Shown here piece after piece: positions 33,551 to 41,740 of a DNA stretch of 64,000 nt. Location of the stretch: positions 2,480,001 to 2,544,000 of the forward strand of contig NZ_CP091792.1 of the NCBI RefSeq assembly GCF_022024115.1, read 5' to 3'. This stretch comes from Prevotella communis (lineage in GTDB: Bacteria > Bacteroidota > Bacteroidia > Bacteroidales > Bacteroidaceae). Within the stretch, counting starts at the first letter, position 1, and every line of letters begins with the position of its first letter. Under the pieces are notes generated by a model. It had not been told where the DNA came from. It worked only from the letters and a program-made list of their open reading frames with translations, and did not search any database. Both the position numbers and the translations under genes were made by a program.

Positions 33551-34798
33551 TTACTTAATAATAAAAGGTATAGCCTTCTTGTTCTTGGCGTCATACAAGG
33601 CAAAGGTGCCCTGACCGCCTACGATATACTCGGCCTTGGTGGTGTGGTTCACACTCGTCTCAACAGAGACAGGACGGATGGTAGAGTTGACCAGGTCGCG
33701 ATAGCTCACGCCGTACATAGTCTTCTTCTCCTTCTTATTCTCTATCTTATTGACCTTAACCACCTGATAGGCCTCGATATTGGCACCGTTGGCATTGCGG
33801 TATTCCACCGTGACACGGGTGTTGTTCTGGGGGTCTTTCTTGATGACCACCTTCTCGCTCAGGCTGTCGAGTACGCTGTTCTCACCTTTCTCGGTGATAC
33901 CCGTCATCACTACCTCCTGACGGTTAATCAGCACCTCGCCCTCCTTCAGCAGGACGTCGAACTTAGGATCGAACTTGGGGTTCTCTTCCTTTCGGGTCTC
34001 CAGGATATCAGACACCTTGATGCTCTGGATAGCGCCTGAAGGCTGCTGCACCAGGAAATAGTTCTCTGAGTCTTTCGCGCTGGTATAGTTCTGCTCAATG
34101 ATGATACCCTTTGTCTCGTTGCCGTTCTTGGTCTTCACAATATTCAGCAATTCACTTTGGGCGAAGATGTCCTGATTGGGATTGATGGGACGGAACGTGT
34201 ACTTGATTACATCGTTGATCTTGAACGACTGGCGGATACCATTGTTCAGATAGAGCGTCAACAGCGAGTCGGTCTCCTCGGCATACTGTCCCTCGAACTC
34301 CATGCCCGACTTCAACTGGAAGATACGGTTAATGCCCGACAGGGCCGTCTTGCAACGCTTCTCGCCCTTGATAGCCAGCACATCCTTCCAGGGGATGGTA
34401 TAGATATCAGGACTCATCTCCAGATACCTCACCAGTTCACCACGCTCAATGATTTTCACCTTTGCCACCGTCTTTGACTTCGAGGTAACATCAGCCAGAT
34501 ACAGGGTGCGCTGGTTGCCAGTACCTTCGAAGGCCTCGTTTTTCTCGGCCCATTCTACCCAGTTCTTGTCCAGTTCGCCAACGGTGTAGTTTTTCTCGTT
34601 GCTGATGGTGGCCTGACTGCTCTTCAGGCATATCTCAGCCACATCAGAATGGATGGTCAGGTTACCGTTATCATCCTGCTTCTGGATATAGCCACTCAAC
34701 ACAGAACCATCCTTCAGATAGATTTTCTGTACGATGACTGCCTCAGCGCTGCCGGCAATAGCCAGGGCAGCGACCATGATTGAAAGTATCTTTTTCAT
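33551..34798 (-). CDS. Exported protein of unknown function in the signalling operon
   Basis: The signal peptide is MKKILSIMVAALAIAGSAEA. The mature part of about 395 residues contains several repeats of a small beta motif, each with the pattern LKDGSVLSGYI, LKSGMEFEGQYA or TKNGNETKGIIIEQ, which resembles LSm/SH3-like barrels repeated in series. No catalytic motif is visible. It sits between the FHA-protease gene (11 bases away) and the FHA-membrane gene, so it may be a periplasmic component or substrate. I do not recognise a named family. Confidence 0.75.
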   Translation of the reverse strand: MKKILSIMVAALAIAGSAEAVIVQKIYLKDGSVLSGYIQKQDDNGNLTIHSDVAEICLKSSQATISNEKNYTVGELDKNWVEWAEKNEAFEGTGNQRTLYLADVTSKSKTVAKVKIIERGELVRYLEMSPDIYTIPWKDVLAIKGEKRCKTALSGINRIFQLKSGMEFEGQYAEETDSLLTLYLNNGIRQSFKINDVIKYTFRPINPNQDIFAQSELLNIVKTKNGNETKGIIIEQNYTSAKDSENYFLVQQPSGAIQSIKVSDILETRKEENPKFDPKFDVLLKEGEVLINRQEVVMTGITEKGENSVLDSLSEKVVIKKDPQNNTRVTVEYRNANGANIEAYQVVKVNKIENKKEKKTMYGVSYRDLVNSTIRPVSVETSVNHTTKAEYIVGGQGTFALYDAKNKKAIPFIIK

Positions 34799-34809
34799 AA
34801 GTCCTGTTT

Positions 34810-36378
34810 TTAGTTACGTGCTTTGTTCTTGTCGTAGAGCGCCTTCAAATGTTTGATATTGCAGCCATAAGCCACATCCGTGCCCCTATAGCTTCCGAAC
34901 ACAACACCAACGAGTCTGTGTTCCTTGTCAATGATTGGTGAGCCACTCTGCCCTCCTACCACATTGCTCTGCAGTTGGAACATGTCATCATCAGGTGTCT
35001 TGCTCACATAGGTTCTGTGAACGGTAGGCAGATACTCTGTACCTTTTGTAATCAGATTCATACCTGTGCCAAACTCAGAGGGATAGCCAATGGTAGTCAG
35101 CTCTTCTTCCTGAGGAATCAGGGACGTCTCGTCCACCCTGGCATTCTCTATGTCAAAGATACCGCCTTTTATAATATCGTCTGGCGTCTTTTTGGAGTTA
35201 AGACGGATTAAGGCAACATCTCTTTCTTTAGCACCACTCTCTGCTATCACCTGACAAGAATACAAGTCGGCAATCGTGGTAAAGTTAGTACCAGTCAATG
35301 CCACACCAATATATTCCATTGAACCAGAGATGTTTATTTCAGATTTTTGAAGACGAGTAAACCATGCCCTTGCTTCTTCAACAGGCACCTTGCCAGAATT
35401 GATGGCGGCATTCAACAGGGGCACAAGAATACTTGATGAATTGTCGTTAAGATTCTTCTCCATTGCCTGTTTGATGGTTTCCACGGCATTTTCTGGCAGA
35501 TACTCCCATGGCAAAGCGATATGACGGTTTGTACCCATTTCACCATCTTTAGAAATGAAGAATGCCGTACCTCTTGCACCAATGGGAGAAATGTTTGAGC
35601 CTGGTGTACCTAAGGCTAGATTGCCCTTATTGTCAATACCAAATGTCCATTTCTCCGGCCATCCCTTAATTTGACCAATAAACGGATCATCCTTATAGGT
35701 CACTTGTACATAGTACTGCTCAAAAACACAGGCTGTAGCTTTTTCCAGTGCCTTGATATTGGGTTTGCTATTAGGCCATGCAGCCCAGATGCCAACACCA
35801 ACGCCAACAAGTACCAATAAGGAGGCTGCAATGCCCACAACGGCCTTCCATGCCTCACTGGGCCACTGGATAGGCGCTGCCTTCAGGTTGACAGGCACAC
35901 CACCACAGACCACCGCACTGCTCTTCTTGATACGTGTGGGAACATTGGCGGCAATCTTCCTGCCATCTACCGTGGTACCGTTCTTGCTATGGTCTACGAT
36001 ATACACCTTGTTGTCACGCCCCACCTTGATAGTGGCATGATAGCGGCTGACGGTATTGCCCGAAATCTGGATGTCGTTATTGAAATGCGAACCGATGCCG
36101 TAGATAGCCTTGTAGGCCGAGTTATCCTCGGGCTGAGGCACCTGGCTCCACTGCAGTTCCACATCGGCAAAGCGCACGGCATCACCACGACGGATGTTAA
36201 CGGGCTTGCCGGGCTTGATAGGCTGGTTCATCACGAAGGTACCATTACGGCTACCCTTGTCTTCCAACTGTATGTCACCGCTATTGAGCAGGGTGAGTTC
36301 TGCATGTAGTGAACTGACATTCTCACTGTATAATACAATATCACAGGCTGCGTCGCGGCCAATCTTTAGTAGTCTCAT
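34810..36378 (-). CDS. Double FHA-domain transmembrane trypsin-like serine protease
   Basis: Two FHA domains in tandem (about 1-80 with IGRDAACDIVL and GSRNGTFVM; about 88-165 with GIGSHFNNDIQ and HSKNGTTVDG) face the cytoplasm. One membrane span follows at about 177-200, then a periplasmic trypsin-like domain with the triad His286 (GTNRHIALP), Asp387 (KERDVALIRL) and Ser478 (GGQSGSPII). All three residues are present, so it should be active. The layout couples cytoplasmic phosphothreonine reading to periplasmic proteolysis. It lies between FHA and exported-protein genes in the kinase operon. Confidence 0.9.
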   Translation of the reverse strand: MRLLKIGRDAACDIVLYSENVSSLHAELTLLNSGDIQLEDKGSRNGTFVMNQPIKPGKPVNIRRGDAVRFADVELQWSQVPQPEDNSAYKAIYGIGSHFNNDIQISGNTVSRYHATIKVGRDNKVYIVDHSKNGTTVDGRKIAANVPTRIKKSSAVVCGGVPVNLKAAPIQWPSEAWKAVVGIAASLLVLVGVGVGIWAAWPNSKPNIKALEKATACVFEQYYVQVTYKDDPFIGQIKGWPEKWTFGIDNKGNLALGTPGSNISPIGARGTAFFISKDGEMGTNRHIALPWEYLPENAVETIKQAMEKNLNDNSSSILVPLLNAAINSGKVPVEEARAWFTRLQKSEINISGSMEYIGVALTGTNFTTIADLYSCQVIAESGAKERDVALIRLNSKKTPDDIIKGGIFDIENARVDETSLIPQEEELTTIGYPSEFGTGMNLITKGTEYLPTVHRTYVSKTPDDDMFQLQSNVVGGQSGSPIIDKEHRLVGVVFGSYRGTDVAYGCNIKHLKALYDKNKARN

Positions 36379-36420
36379 ATTTCCTATAGTTTTAAGTTGT
36401 TATCAGTAATCTGTTTCTTC

Positions 36421-37032
36421 TTATCCACGTACACGTGTGGGCTTCGGCTCTTCCTTCTTGGGTTCTGCCTTTTCCTTGGCATTGTCTTTCTTAGGCTCTG
36501 CCTTCTTCACGTTCTTTTTGGATGCAGCCTTTTCTGCTGCCTCCTTCTGCGCCTTCTCTATAGAGTCCTGCACGTGTTTCGCGATAGAATCCTGGATATG
36601 CTTCTCTTGCTCAGCAATCCGCTGCTGTTCGTTCTTCAACTCAGTTGAGTCAACAGCAACAGGCACAGGCTCTTCAGGTGCTTCACTGCCAAACCAAGTA
36701 AAGAATCCCCAGGCACCACCAGCCACCAGCAATACTGCTATAACACCGATGATACTCCAACGCACGATAGCCCCACTGGTATTAGGAATCTGGTTCCAGT
36801 CCAGACGAGCCACATGGGCAAACGAGATATTGTCCTTGCGAGTTACGGGCACCGGCACATTCGATGAGATACGGATACCGTTAACATAGGTACCATTGTG
36901 GCTCTGGTCCACAATCGTCATTTTCCCGGACGGCGCTACGTTCAGAATAGCGTGCCGTCTGCTGATGACGTCGGAATTGTCGTCAATGACGATATTACAG
37001 GCGGCATCTCTTCCAATTGAATAGACTTTCAT
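36421..37032 (-). CDS. FHA-domain protein with one transmembrane helix and charged tail
   Basis: A 203-residue protein: FHA domain at about 1-80 (SIGRDAACNIVI, ISRRHAIL, QSHNGTYVNG), a membrane helix at about 90-112 (IIGVIAVLLVAGGAWGFF), then about 90 residues dominated by Lys, Glu and Ala, ending PKPTRVRG, likely a helical rod in the periplasm. It begins 4 bases after the phosphatase stop. Probably an adaptor linking phosphorylated partners to the envelope. Confidence 0.88.
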   Translation of the reverse strand: MKVYSIGRDAACNIVIDDNSDVISRRHAILNVAPSGKMTIVDQSHNGTYVNGIRISSNVPVPVTRKDNISFAHVARLDWNQIPNTSGAIVRWSIIGVIAVLLVAGGAWGFFTWFGSEAPEEPVPVAVDSTELKNEQQRIAEQEKHIQDSIAKHVQDSIEKAQKEAAEKAASKKNVKKAEPKKDNAKEKAEPKKEEPKPTRVRG

Positions 37033-37036
37033 AGTT

Positions 37037-38095
37037 TTATTTTTTGTTTTTGTTATTAGGTTCTTTTACTTGGTTCACGATAGCCTTTATCTGATCCAGA
37101 CTGGCATTCACTTTGGATATACTGTCATTCAGCCGATTGATACTATCAGCACTGAGACTATCTTTCTGTTGCAATTCAGCCACCTGTTTATCCAGTTCTG
37201 CCGTATCGGGCCTTGTGGCATATTGGGCTATATTGCATACGATGCTGATGGCGCAGACTGCTGCCAGACACAACATCAAAATCTTGGTTTGCTTTGACAT
37301 GGTTGTTTTAAGTTTTGAGTTAATACGTGTTTCTACAAGGGCTATCGTCAGGTTGTCATGCCCGCCGCCTTCCCTGCGTCCCAGTTCGTCTACTACTGTA
37401 GCAATATTATCTGTGATGGGACCTAATGCCCTACCCTTCTCCGTGGCCAGTTTGATGAGCTCCTCCTCAGGCATCGAACCGTGGATGCCGTCTGAGCAGA
37501 GCAGAAAACGGTCGCCCTTCAGGTAAGGCACCTCCTGCACCTCCACCTCCACATCGGGTTTGGCACCCAGTGCACGCGTAATCACGTTCGACTGTGCCGA
37601 CAGGCGTGCCTGTTCTTCCGTGATCACCTTTTGTTTCACCAGGTCAAACACCATGGAGTGGTCAAAGGTACGGAATACCTTCTTCCTGCCTCGGAATTGA
37701 TAGATGCGACTATCGCCCACATGGGCCACGAAGGCCGACTGGTCGGTGAGCAGCAGTACGGTGGCCGTAGAGCCCATGCCCTTCAGGGCAGGCGTCTCGT
37801 TGCCAGCCTCTATGATGGCCATATTGGCACGTCTGATAGCCTTGATAATCACATTGGCAGTTGCCTCGTCCTTATTGGCCTCGTCGATACCCGCTATAAT
37901 CTCGTTGACAGCAATGGCAGATGCCGTCTTGCCACCAGGACCGCCTCCCATACCGTCGCACACGGTAACGACAAATCCGCGCTCCGTCTGTTTCGAGAGA
38001 TAGGAGTCCTGATTCTCTGCCCTACCACCAATGCGGGATTCCGCAAAGCCGATAAAGATATCCTCTTCACTATAATGCAACTTTTTCAGTTCCAT
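37037..38095 (-). CDS. PP2C-family protein phosphatase with membrane anchor
   Basis: The 352-residue protein has a complete PPM phosphatase domain (about 1-260): GGRAENQDSYL, VTVCDGMGGGPGG, VGDSRIYQFRG, LLCSDGIHGSM and GGGHDNLTI. A transmembrane helix at about 270-290 is followed by a short coiled coil. It overlaps the end of the kinase gene by 10 bases, a kinase-phosphatase pairing typical of bacterial eukaryotic-like signalling. It is a paralogue of the 31424-32857 phosphatase. Confidence 0.93.
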   Translation of the reverse strand: MELKKLHYSEEDIFIGFAESRIGGRAENQDSYLSKQTERGFVVTVCDGMGGGPGGKTASAIAVNEIIAGIDEANKDEATANVIIKAIRRANMAIIEAGNETPALKGMGSTATVLLLTDQSAFVAHVGDSRIYQFRGRKKVFRTFDHSMVFDLVKQKVITEEQARLSAQSNVITRALGAKPDVEVEVQEVPYLKGDRFLLCSDGIHGSMPEEELIKLATEKGRALGPITDNIATVVDELGRREGGGHDNLTIALVETRINSKLKTTMSKQTKILMLCLAAVCAISIVCNIAQYATRPDTAELDKQVAELQQKDSLSADSINRLNDSISKVNASLDQIKAIVNQVKEPNNKNKK

Positions 38096-39102
38096 AACAT
38101 GATTAAAATTATGATGATTATACTAATGATGACAAACAGCCCCACAGCGATTCCTGCCGCCAGGACCCAGTATTGCCCGAGCCACACGCCTATTCTCTCC
38201 GACATGGGCGGGTCTGGCAGGAGGGATGCCTCTATGGCCTCCCTGAATGCCCTCGCCGTCTGGTAGCGCTTGGCCTGCTCCTTCTCCGTGGCCTTCCACA
38301 GCACGTCCATCAGCTTATGCGGAATCAGGTCGCTACTGGGAAGTGGGTTCTTCATCTGACGTGTCAGGGTCTCGGCCTCCACATTACTGGCCATCGGGTT
38401 ACTGCCCGTCAGCAGTTCATAGAAGGTGATACCCAGGGCATAAATGTCCGTCGTCGCGTTGATCTGTACGCTGGTACCGTTCTGTTCGCGTGTAATCTGC
38501 TCTGGAGCGGAATACTCCGGTGTGCCGATGAAGCCAAAGGCCGAGAACTTGTTACCGCCGTTCATACGGGCGATACCCAGGTCCATGAGTCGGATATTGG
38601 AGTCGTTCTCTACCATGATATTCGAAGGCTTGATATCACGATGAATCACCCCGCGGGAGTGTACATAGTCCAGGGCGTCGAGCACGGAATACATGGCGTT
38701 GCAGATCTTCTCCACCCTGTTAGGACTGTTGGCCAGCTTCTTCACGAACACATCGATATTCTCGCCTTGCACGAAATTACTGATCATGAAGATAGGACCG
38801 CTGTCGGGGGCATACTCGCAATAACCCACCATCTCCACCAGGTTAGGATGACGGAATGCCAGCGATGCCTCCTGTCTGGCGCGTTCTCGTATCATCTTGC
38901 TGTTGGCATAGGCATCCTTCACGCGCTTGATGGCCACAGGTGCGCCATTCTTGCATCTGAACCCACGGTACACGTCGCCCATGGCACCACTGCCCACAGG
39001 TGGTTCCTGCGGATTGTAGCAATACCACTCGTTCATGACCCATAAGTAGATATACGGGTCACCCTTCCTTGTGACTACTGTTTGTCTGACTGTATTAGGC
39101 AT
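38086..39102 (-). CDS. Membrane-anchored Ser/Thr protein kinase
   Basis: A Hanks-type kinase of 338 residues: glycine loop VGSGAMGDVYRG (36-47), ATP lysine Lys59 in VAIKR, catalytic loop VIHRDIKPSN, DLG in place of DFG (LMDLGIA) and GTPEYSAPEQ in the activation segment. A membrane helix closes the protein at about 312-337 with almost no extracytoplasmic part, so it has no external sensor. Start may be Met1 or Met23 (MNEWYCYN). It overlaps the phosphatase gene downstream by 10 bases and follows the larger kinase by 18 bases. Confidence 0.93.
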   Translation of the reverse strand: MPNTVRQTVVTRKGDPYIYLWVMNEWYCYNPQEPPVGSGAMGDVYRGFRCKNGAPVAIKRVKDAYANSKMIRERARQEASLAFRHPNLVEMVGYCEYAPDSGPIFMISNFVQGENIDVFVKKLANSPNRVEKICNAMYSVLDALDYVHSRGVIHRDIKPSNIMVENDSNIRLMDLGIARMNGGNKFSAFGFIGTPEYSAPEQITREQNGTSVQINATTDIYALGITFYELLTGSNPMASNVEAETLTRQMKNPLPSSDLIPHKLMDVLWKATEKEQAKRYQTARAFREAIEASLLPDPPMSERIGVWLGQYWVLAAGIAVGLFVIISIIIIILIMLWN

Positions 39103-39120
39103 CGTTAAAACAGTTTCTTT

Positions 39121-40836
39121 TTATTTCATTTTCTCTACCTGACGTTTCCACTTAGGCAACTGGGAACGGTATTCAGATATATCCTTCACATTATCAAGCC
39201 ACTTCACGATATCTGCACGATAGCCAGTTATCATACGGATGTACAGCCTGTCGTTTGCCCGTCTGGCATGCTCCATGGCCTTGCAGAAACAGTCTATCGC
39301 CTTGTCGGCATCGCGCTTCTGCACAGCCTCCGTACGCTGGGCACCCTTCCAGTAGTCGCAGGCCAGTTCATACAGAGCCTGGTAGTTCCTGGGATTCTGT
39401 TCAATGCTAATCTCCAGCAGACGGTGAGCCTTACGGTTGTCAACACCTATCTTCAGCATCTTCTGCATCCTCGTAATGGAGTCAGGACAGTAGTCATCCT
39501 TGAGCTTGCTCTTGAAATAGAGGCGACTCACCAGGTAGGTAGCATCGGCATTGCCGTCTTTCGAAAGGCTTTCCAACTGTGCAAAACCCTCTGAGGCTGT
39601 CGTCGCCCGGTGCAGGGCTGCAATAGCAGAGCCAAAGGTCACAGGTGCCGGTTCGGGCGCAGGTGCTGGGGCTACTTCAGGCGCAACGGTGTCGGCCTGC
39701 GCCGTAAGGTTTTCATCCTCCATAGCCTTTACCTCGTCTGGAACAAAGACATACGGCTTTTCTTCGATATTCTGTTCCTTTTCGCCCGACAGGGATGTGA
39801 TAGCAAGAACTGCACCACCGACGATGATGCCACAAGCAGCTACGCCACCTATTATATATGTATAGAGGGGTTTCCACTCGAAGCCACCGCCCGTGCCGTT
39901 CAGTGCTATCTGGTCCAGGGCCACACGGAATTCCGCTGCACTCCTGAAACGCTTGGCACGCGTCTTGTCGGTTGCCGTCTCGATAATCTTGCGTATCTGC
40001 TTGTTCTTGATAAGTCCCAGCGGCATCTTCTGGTGCAACTGCTTGTTCATCACCTCATGCCTGTCGCCTTCAAAGGGCGGATGGCCAATGATACACTGGA
40101 ATAGCAGGATACCAACGGCATAGATATCCGTGGTCTTGTCCTGACTCTTGATATCACCCAGAATCAGCTCCGGTGCTGCGTATTCCGGCTTACCCATAAA
40201 CACGCCTGCCACCGTCAGCGACTTGTCGTTCGTGGTGAGCGACTGCATCTGCTTGGCTATACCAAAGTCAATCAGCTTGATATGGCCGTTGGATGTAATC
40301 ATGATGTTAGTAGGGTCAATATCACGATGGATATAACCGGCATCATGCAGCGCCATCAAGCCCGACAACACATTCCTGATGATATACGTAGCGAAGTGAT
40401 AGGGATCACGCTGATAGTCGTTGTACAACTTCTGGGCAAACGGCATCGGCTCGCCGCGCTTATTGGTCAACTTTCCTGCCAGCAGGTCGTCCAGCATAAT
40501 GCCGTCCAGCAGTTCACTCACCACGTGGTAGTGATGCTGGATATCTCCCAGCGGACCTTTCTCCTCTATATCTATGAAGCCCAGCATCTCCACCAGGTTG
40601 TCATGGCGTATCTGGATGGAGGCTTCTCTTCGAGCTCGCTCGATGGCATGAGCAGGCAGGTCGCTAAACATGAACTTGATAGCCACATCAAAGGCAGTGC
40701 CTGTCACCTCGTTGACACAGCGTCCCTTATACACCTTGCCCATGCCGCCCTCGCCTAGTGGTTCCTCTGAGGGGTCAAACTCATAATAGATGCCACTGCG
40801 TTTCTCGGCTTTGCCCTGTAATCTGTATATTGCCAT
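39121..40836 (-). CDS. Ser/Thr protein kinase with altered catalytic loop and TPR/Sel1-like periplasmic tail
   Basis: A 571-residue Hanks-type kinase. It has the glycine loop LGEGGMGKVYKG (28-39), Lys54 in VAIKF, DFG at 190-192 and MGKPEYAAPELI. The catalytic loop reads HRDIDPTN (170-177): the catalytic aspartate is present but the following lysine found in Ser/Thr kinases is replaced by aspartate. A membrane helix at about 330-352 is followed by an acidic Ala/Pro/Glu linker and helical repeats (about 400-560) of the Sel1/TPR kind, likely a periplasmic binding domain. It lies 9 bases after the FHA gene at the head of the operon. Confidence 0.92.
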   Translation of the reverse strand: MAIYRLQGKAEKRSGIYYEFDPSEEPLGEGGMGKVYKGRCVNEVTGTAFDVAIKFMFSDLPAHAIERARREASIQIRHDNLVEMLGFIDIEEKGPLGDIQHHYHVVSELLDGIMLDDLLAGKLTNKRGEPMPFAQKLYNDYQRDPYHFATYIIRNVLSGLMALHDAGYIHRDIDPTNIMITSNGHIKLIDFGIAKQMQSLTTNDKSLTVAGVFMGKPEYAAPELILGDIKSQDKTTDIYAVGILLFQCIIGHPPFEGDRHEVMNKQLHQKMPLGLIKNKQIRKIIETATDKTRAKRFRSAAEFRVALDQIALNGTGGGFEWKPLYTYIIGGVAACGIIVGGAVLAITSLSGEKEQNIEEKPYVFVPDEVKAMEDENLTAQADTVAPEVAPAPAPEPAPVTFGSAIAALHRATTASEGFAQLESLSKDGNADATYLVSRLYFKSKLKDDYCPDSITRMQKMLKIGVDNRKAHRLLEISIEQNPRNYQALYELACDYWKGAQRTEAVQKRDADKAIDCFCKAMEHARRANDRLYIRMITGYRADIVKWLDNVKDISEYRSQLPKWKRQVEKMK

Positions 40837-40845
40837 GCTCTATCG

Positions 40846-41583
40846 TTAAAGACCTACAGTACCACCCTTGTCAAAGGGGTTTGAACCATCCAATCCCACG
40901 GTGCCGCCGCCAGGATTATAATCATACGGGTTGAAATCGTCGCCTGGTCTGGTGGGGCGCTGACTGCCGGGGAAGAATGGCTCCGGTCCGTCGTTCACCT
41001 CTTCCTCTGCTGCCTCGGTAGCGATAAAGCCCTCTACCGGTTTCAGGCCCAGTGAAGCGGCATCAATCAGAATCAGGTAAAGCTCGTAGTTGTCGCCAAT
41101 GGTAATGATATCACCATTCTTGCATTCCTCGGCCGAGAAGCCAAGGCTCTGTCCGTTCAGCATGGTGCCATTCGTAGAGCGGGCATCGCTGATAGAGGCA
41201 ATCACCTTCTCGGGGTTCTTCATCTTCCTGACCACCAGCACGGCATGATCTGACGATACGGTGCCTTCCTGCAGACAGATATCGCACGAAGGAGCCTTGC
41301 CGATGGTGTTCTGACCGATATGCAGGGGCCAGTACTCGCCTGCAGGCGTACGCGATACAGAATAGAGGAAACCGATCACGGGTTTGCCCGTAGGATTTGC
41401 CTGGCGCTGCTGTGGACGGTTGTCGGCAGAGACATCGGGGGTGTTTGCACCCATGCCCGGGATAACAGTACCACGAGAGGCAGCCTGTGAATTACGAGAA
41501 TAGAAATTAGAAGATGCATTACCTTGACCATAGTTTGCATCTGCCGGCTCTAAGCCTGGGATAACGGTTTTGTTCTGTGACAT
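40846..41583 (-). CDS. FHA-domain protein with repeated threonine motifs at both ends
   Basis: A soluble 245-residue protein, first gene of the signalling run. The central FHA domain (about 85-180) has IGKAPSCDICL, SSDHAVLVV and DARSTNGTMLNG. Outside it, two N-terminal motifs (KTVIPGLEP, RGTVIPGMG) and two C-terminal motifs (GGTVGLDG, GGTVGL) present a threonine followed by V and a glycine. These resemble kinase target sites and could bind its own FHA domain when phosphorylated, as in GarA-type switches; this is inference. The IS pair has inserted 20 bases upstream of its start codon. Confidence 0.9.
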   Translation of the reverse strand: MSQNKTVIPGLEPADANYGQGNASSNFYSRNSQAASRGTVIPGMGANTPDVSADNRPQQRQANPTGKPVIGFLYSVSRTPAGEYWPLHIGQNTIGKAPSCDICLQEGTVSSDHAVLVVRKMKNPEKVIASISDARSTNGTMLNGQSLGFSAEECKNGDIITIGDNYELYLILIDAASLGLKPVEGFIATEAAEEEVNDGPEPFFPGSQRPTRPGDDFNPYDYNPGGGTVGLDGSNPFDKGGTVGL

Positions 41584-41663
41584 AATATTTATATTTTAAA
41601 TTAACTAAAGTTTCGCAAGTGATGGCGCACCTGCATAATTTAACATAAAATAGGAATAAAAAT

Positions 41664-41740
41664 GGCTTCGAAGTTTGCTCAACTCACTGAAAATGAGTAA
41701 CTTTATAGTCGCCAAACAATAAAGTTCAAACTTAGAAGCC
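41664..41740 (+). promoter_or_regulatory. Long stem ahead of the transposase start (copy 1)
   Basis: Arms 41664-41677 and 41727-41740 pair at 13 of 14 positions and the second arm ends at the GTG start. The stem encloses a smaller hairpin (actca / tgagt). Transcription entering from outside would fold the start into the stem. The same structure is at 43271-43347 in copy 2. Confidence 0.65.

Noticed and set aside
38173..39045. 290-codon + strand frame opposite the kinase
   Set aside because: The kinase on the other strand has all catalytic motifs.
26224..41583. Type VI secretion locus
   Set aside because: Kinase, phosphatase and FHA genes suggested it, but no sheath, Hcp, VgrG, TssJ/L/M or ClpV-like gene occurs in the window.
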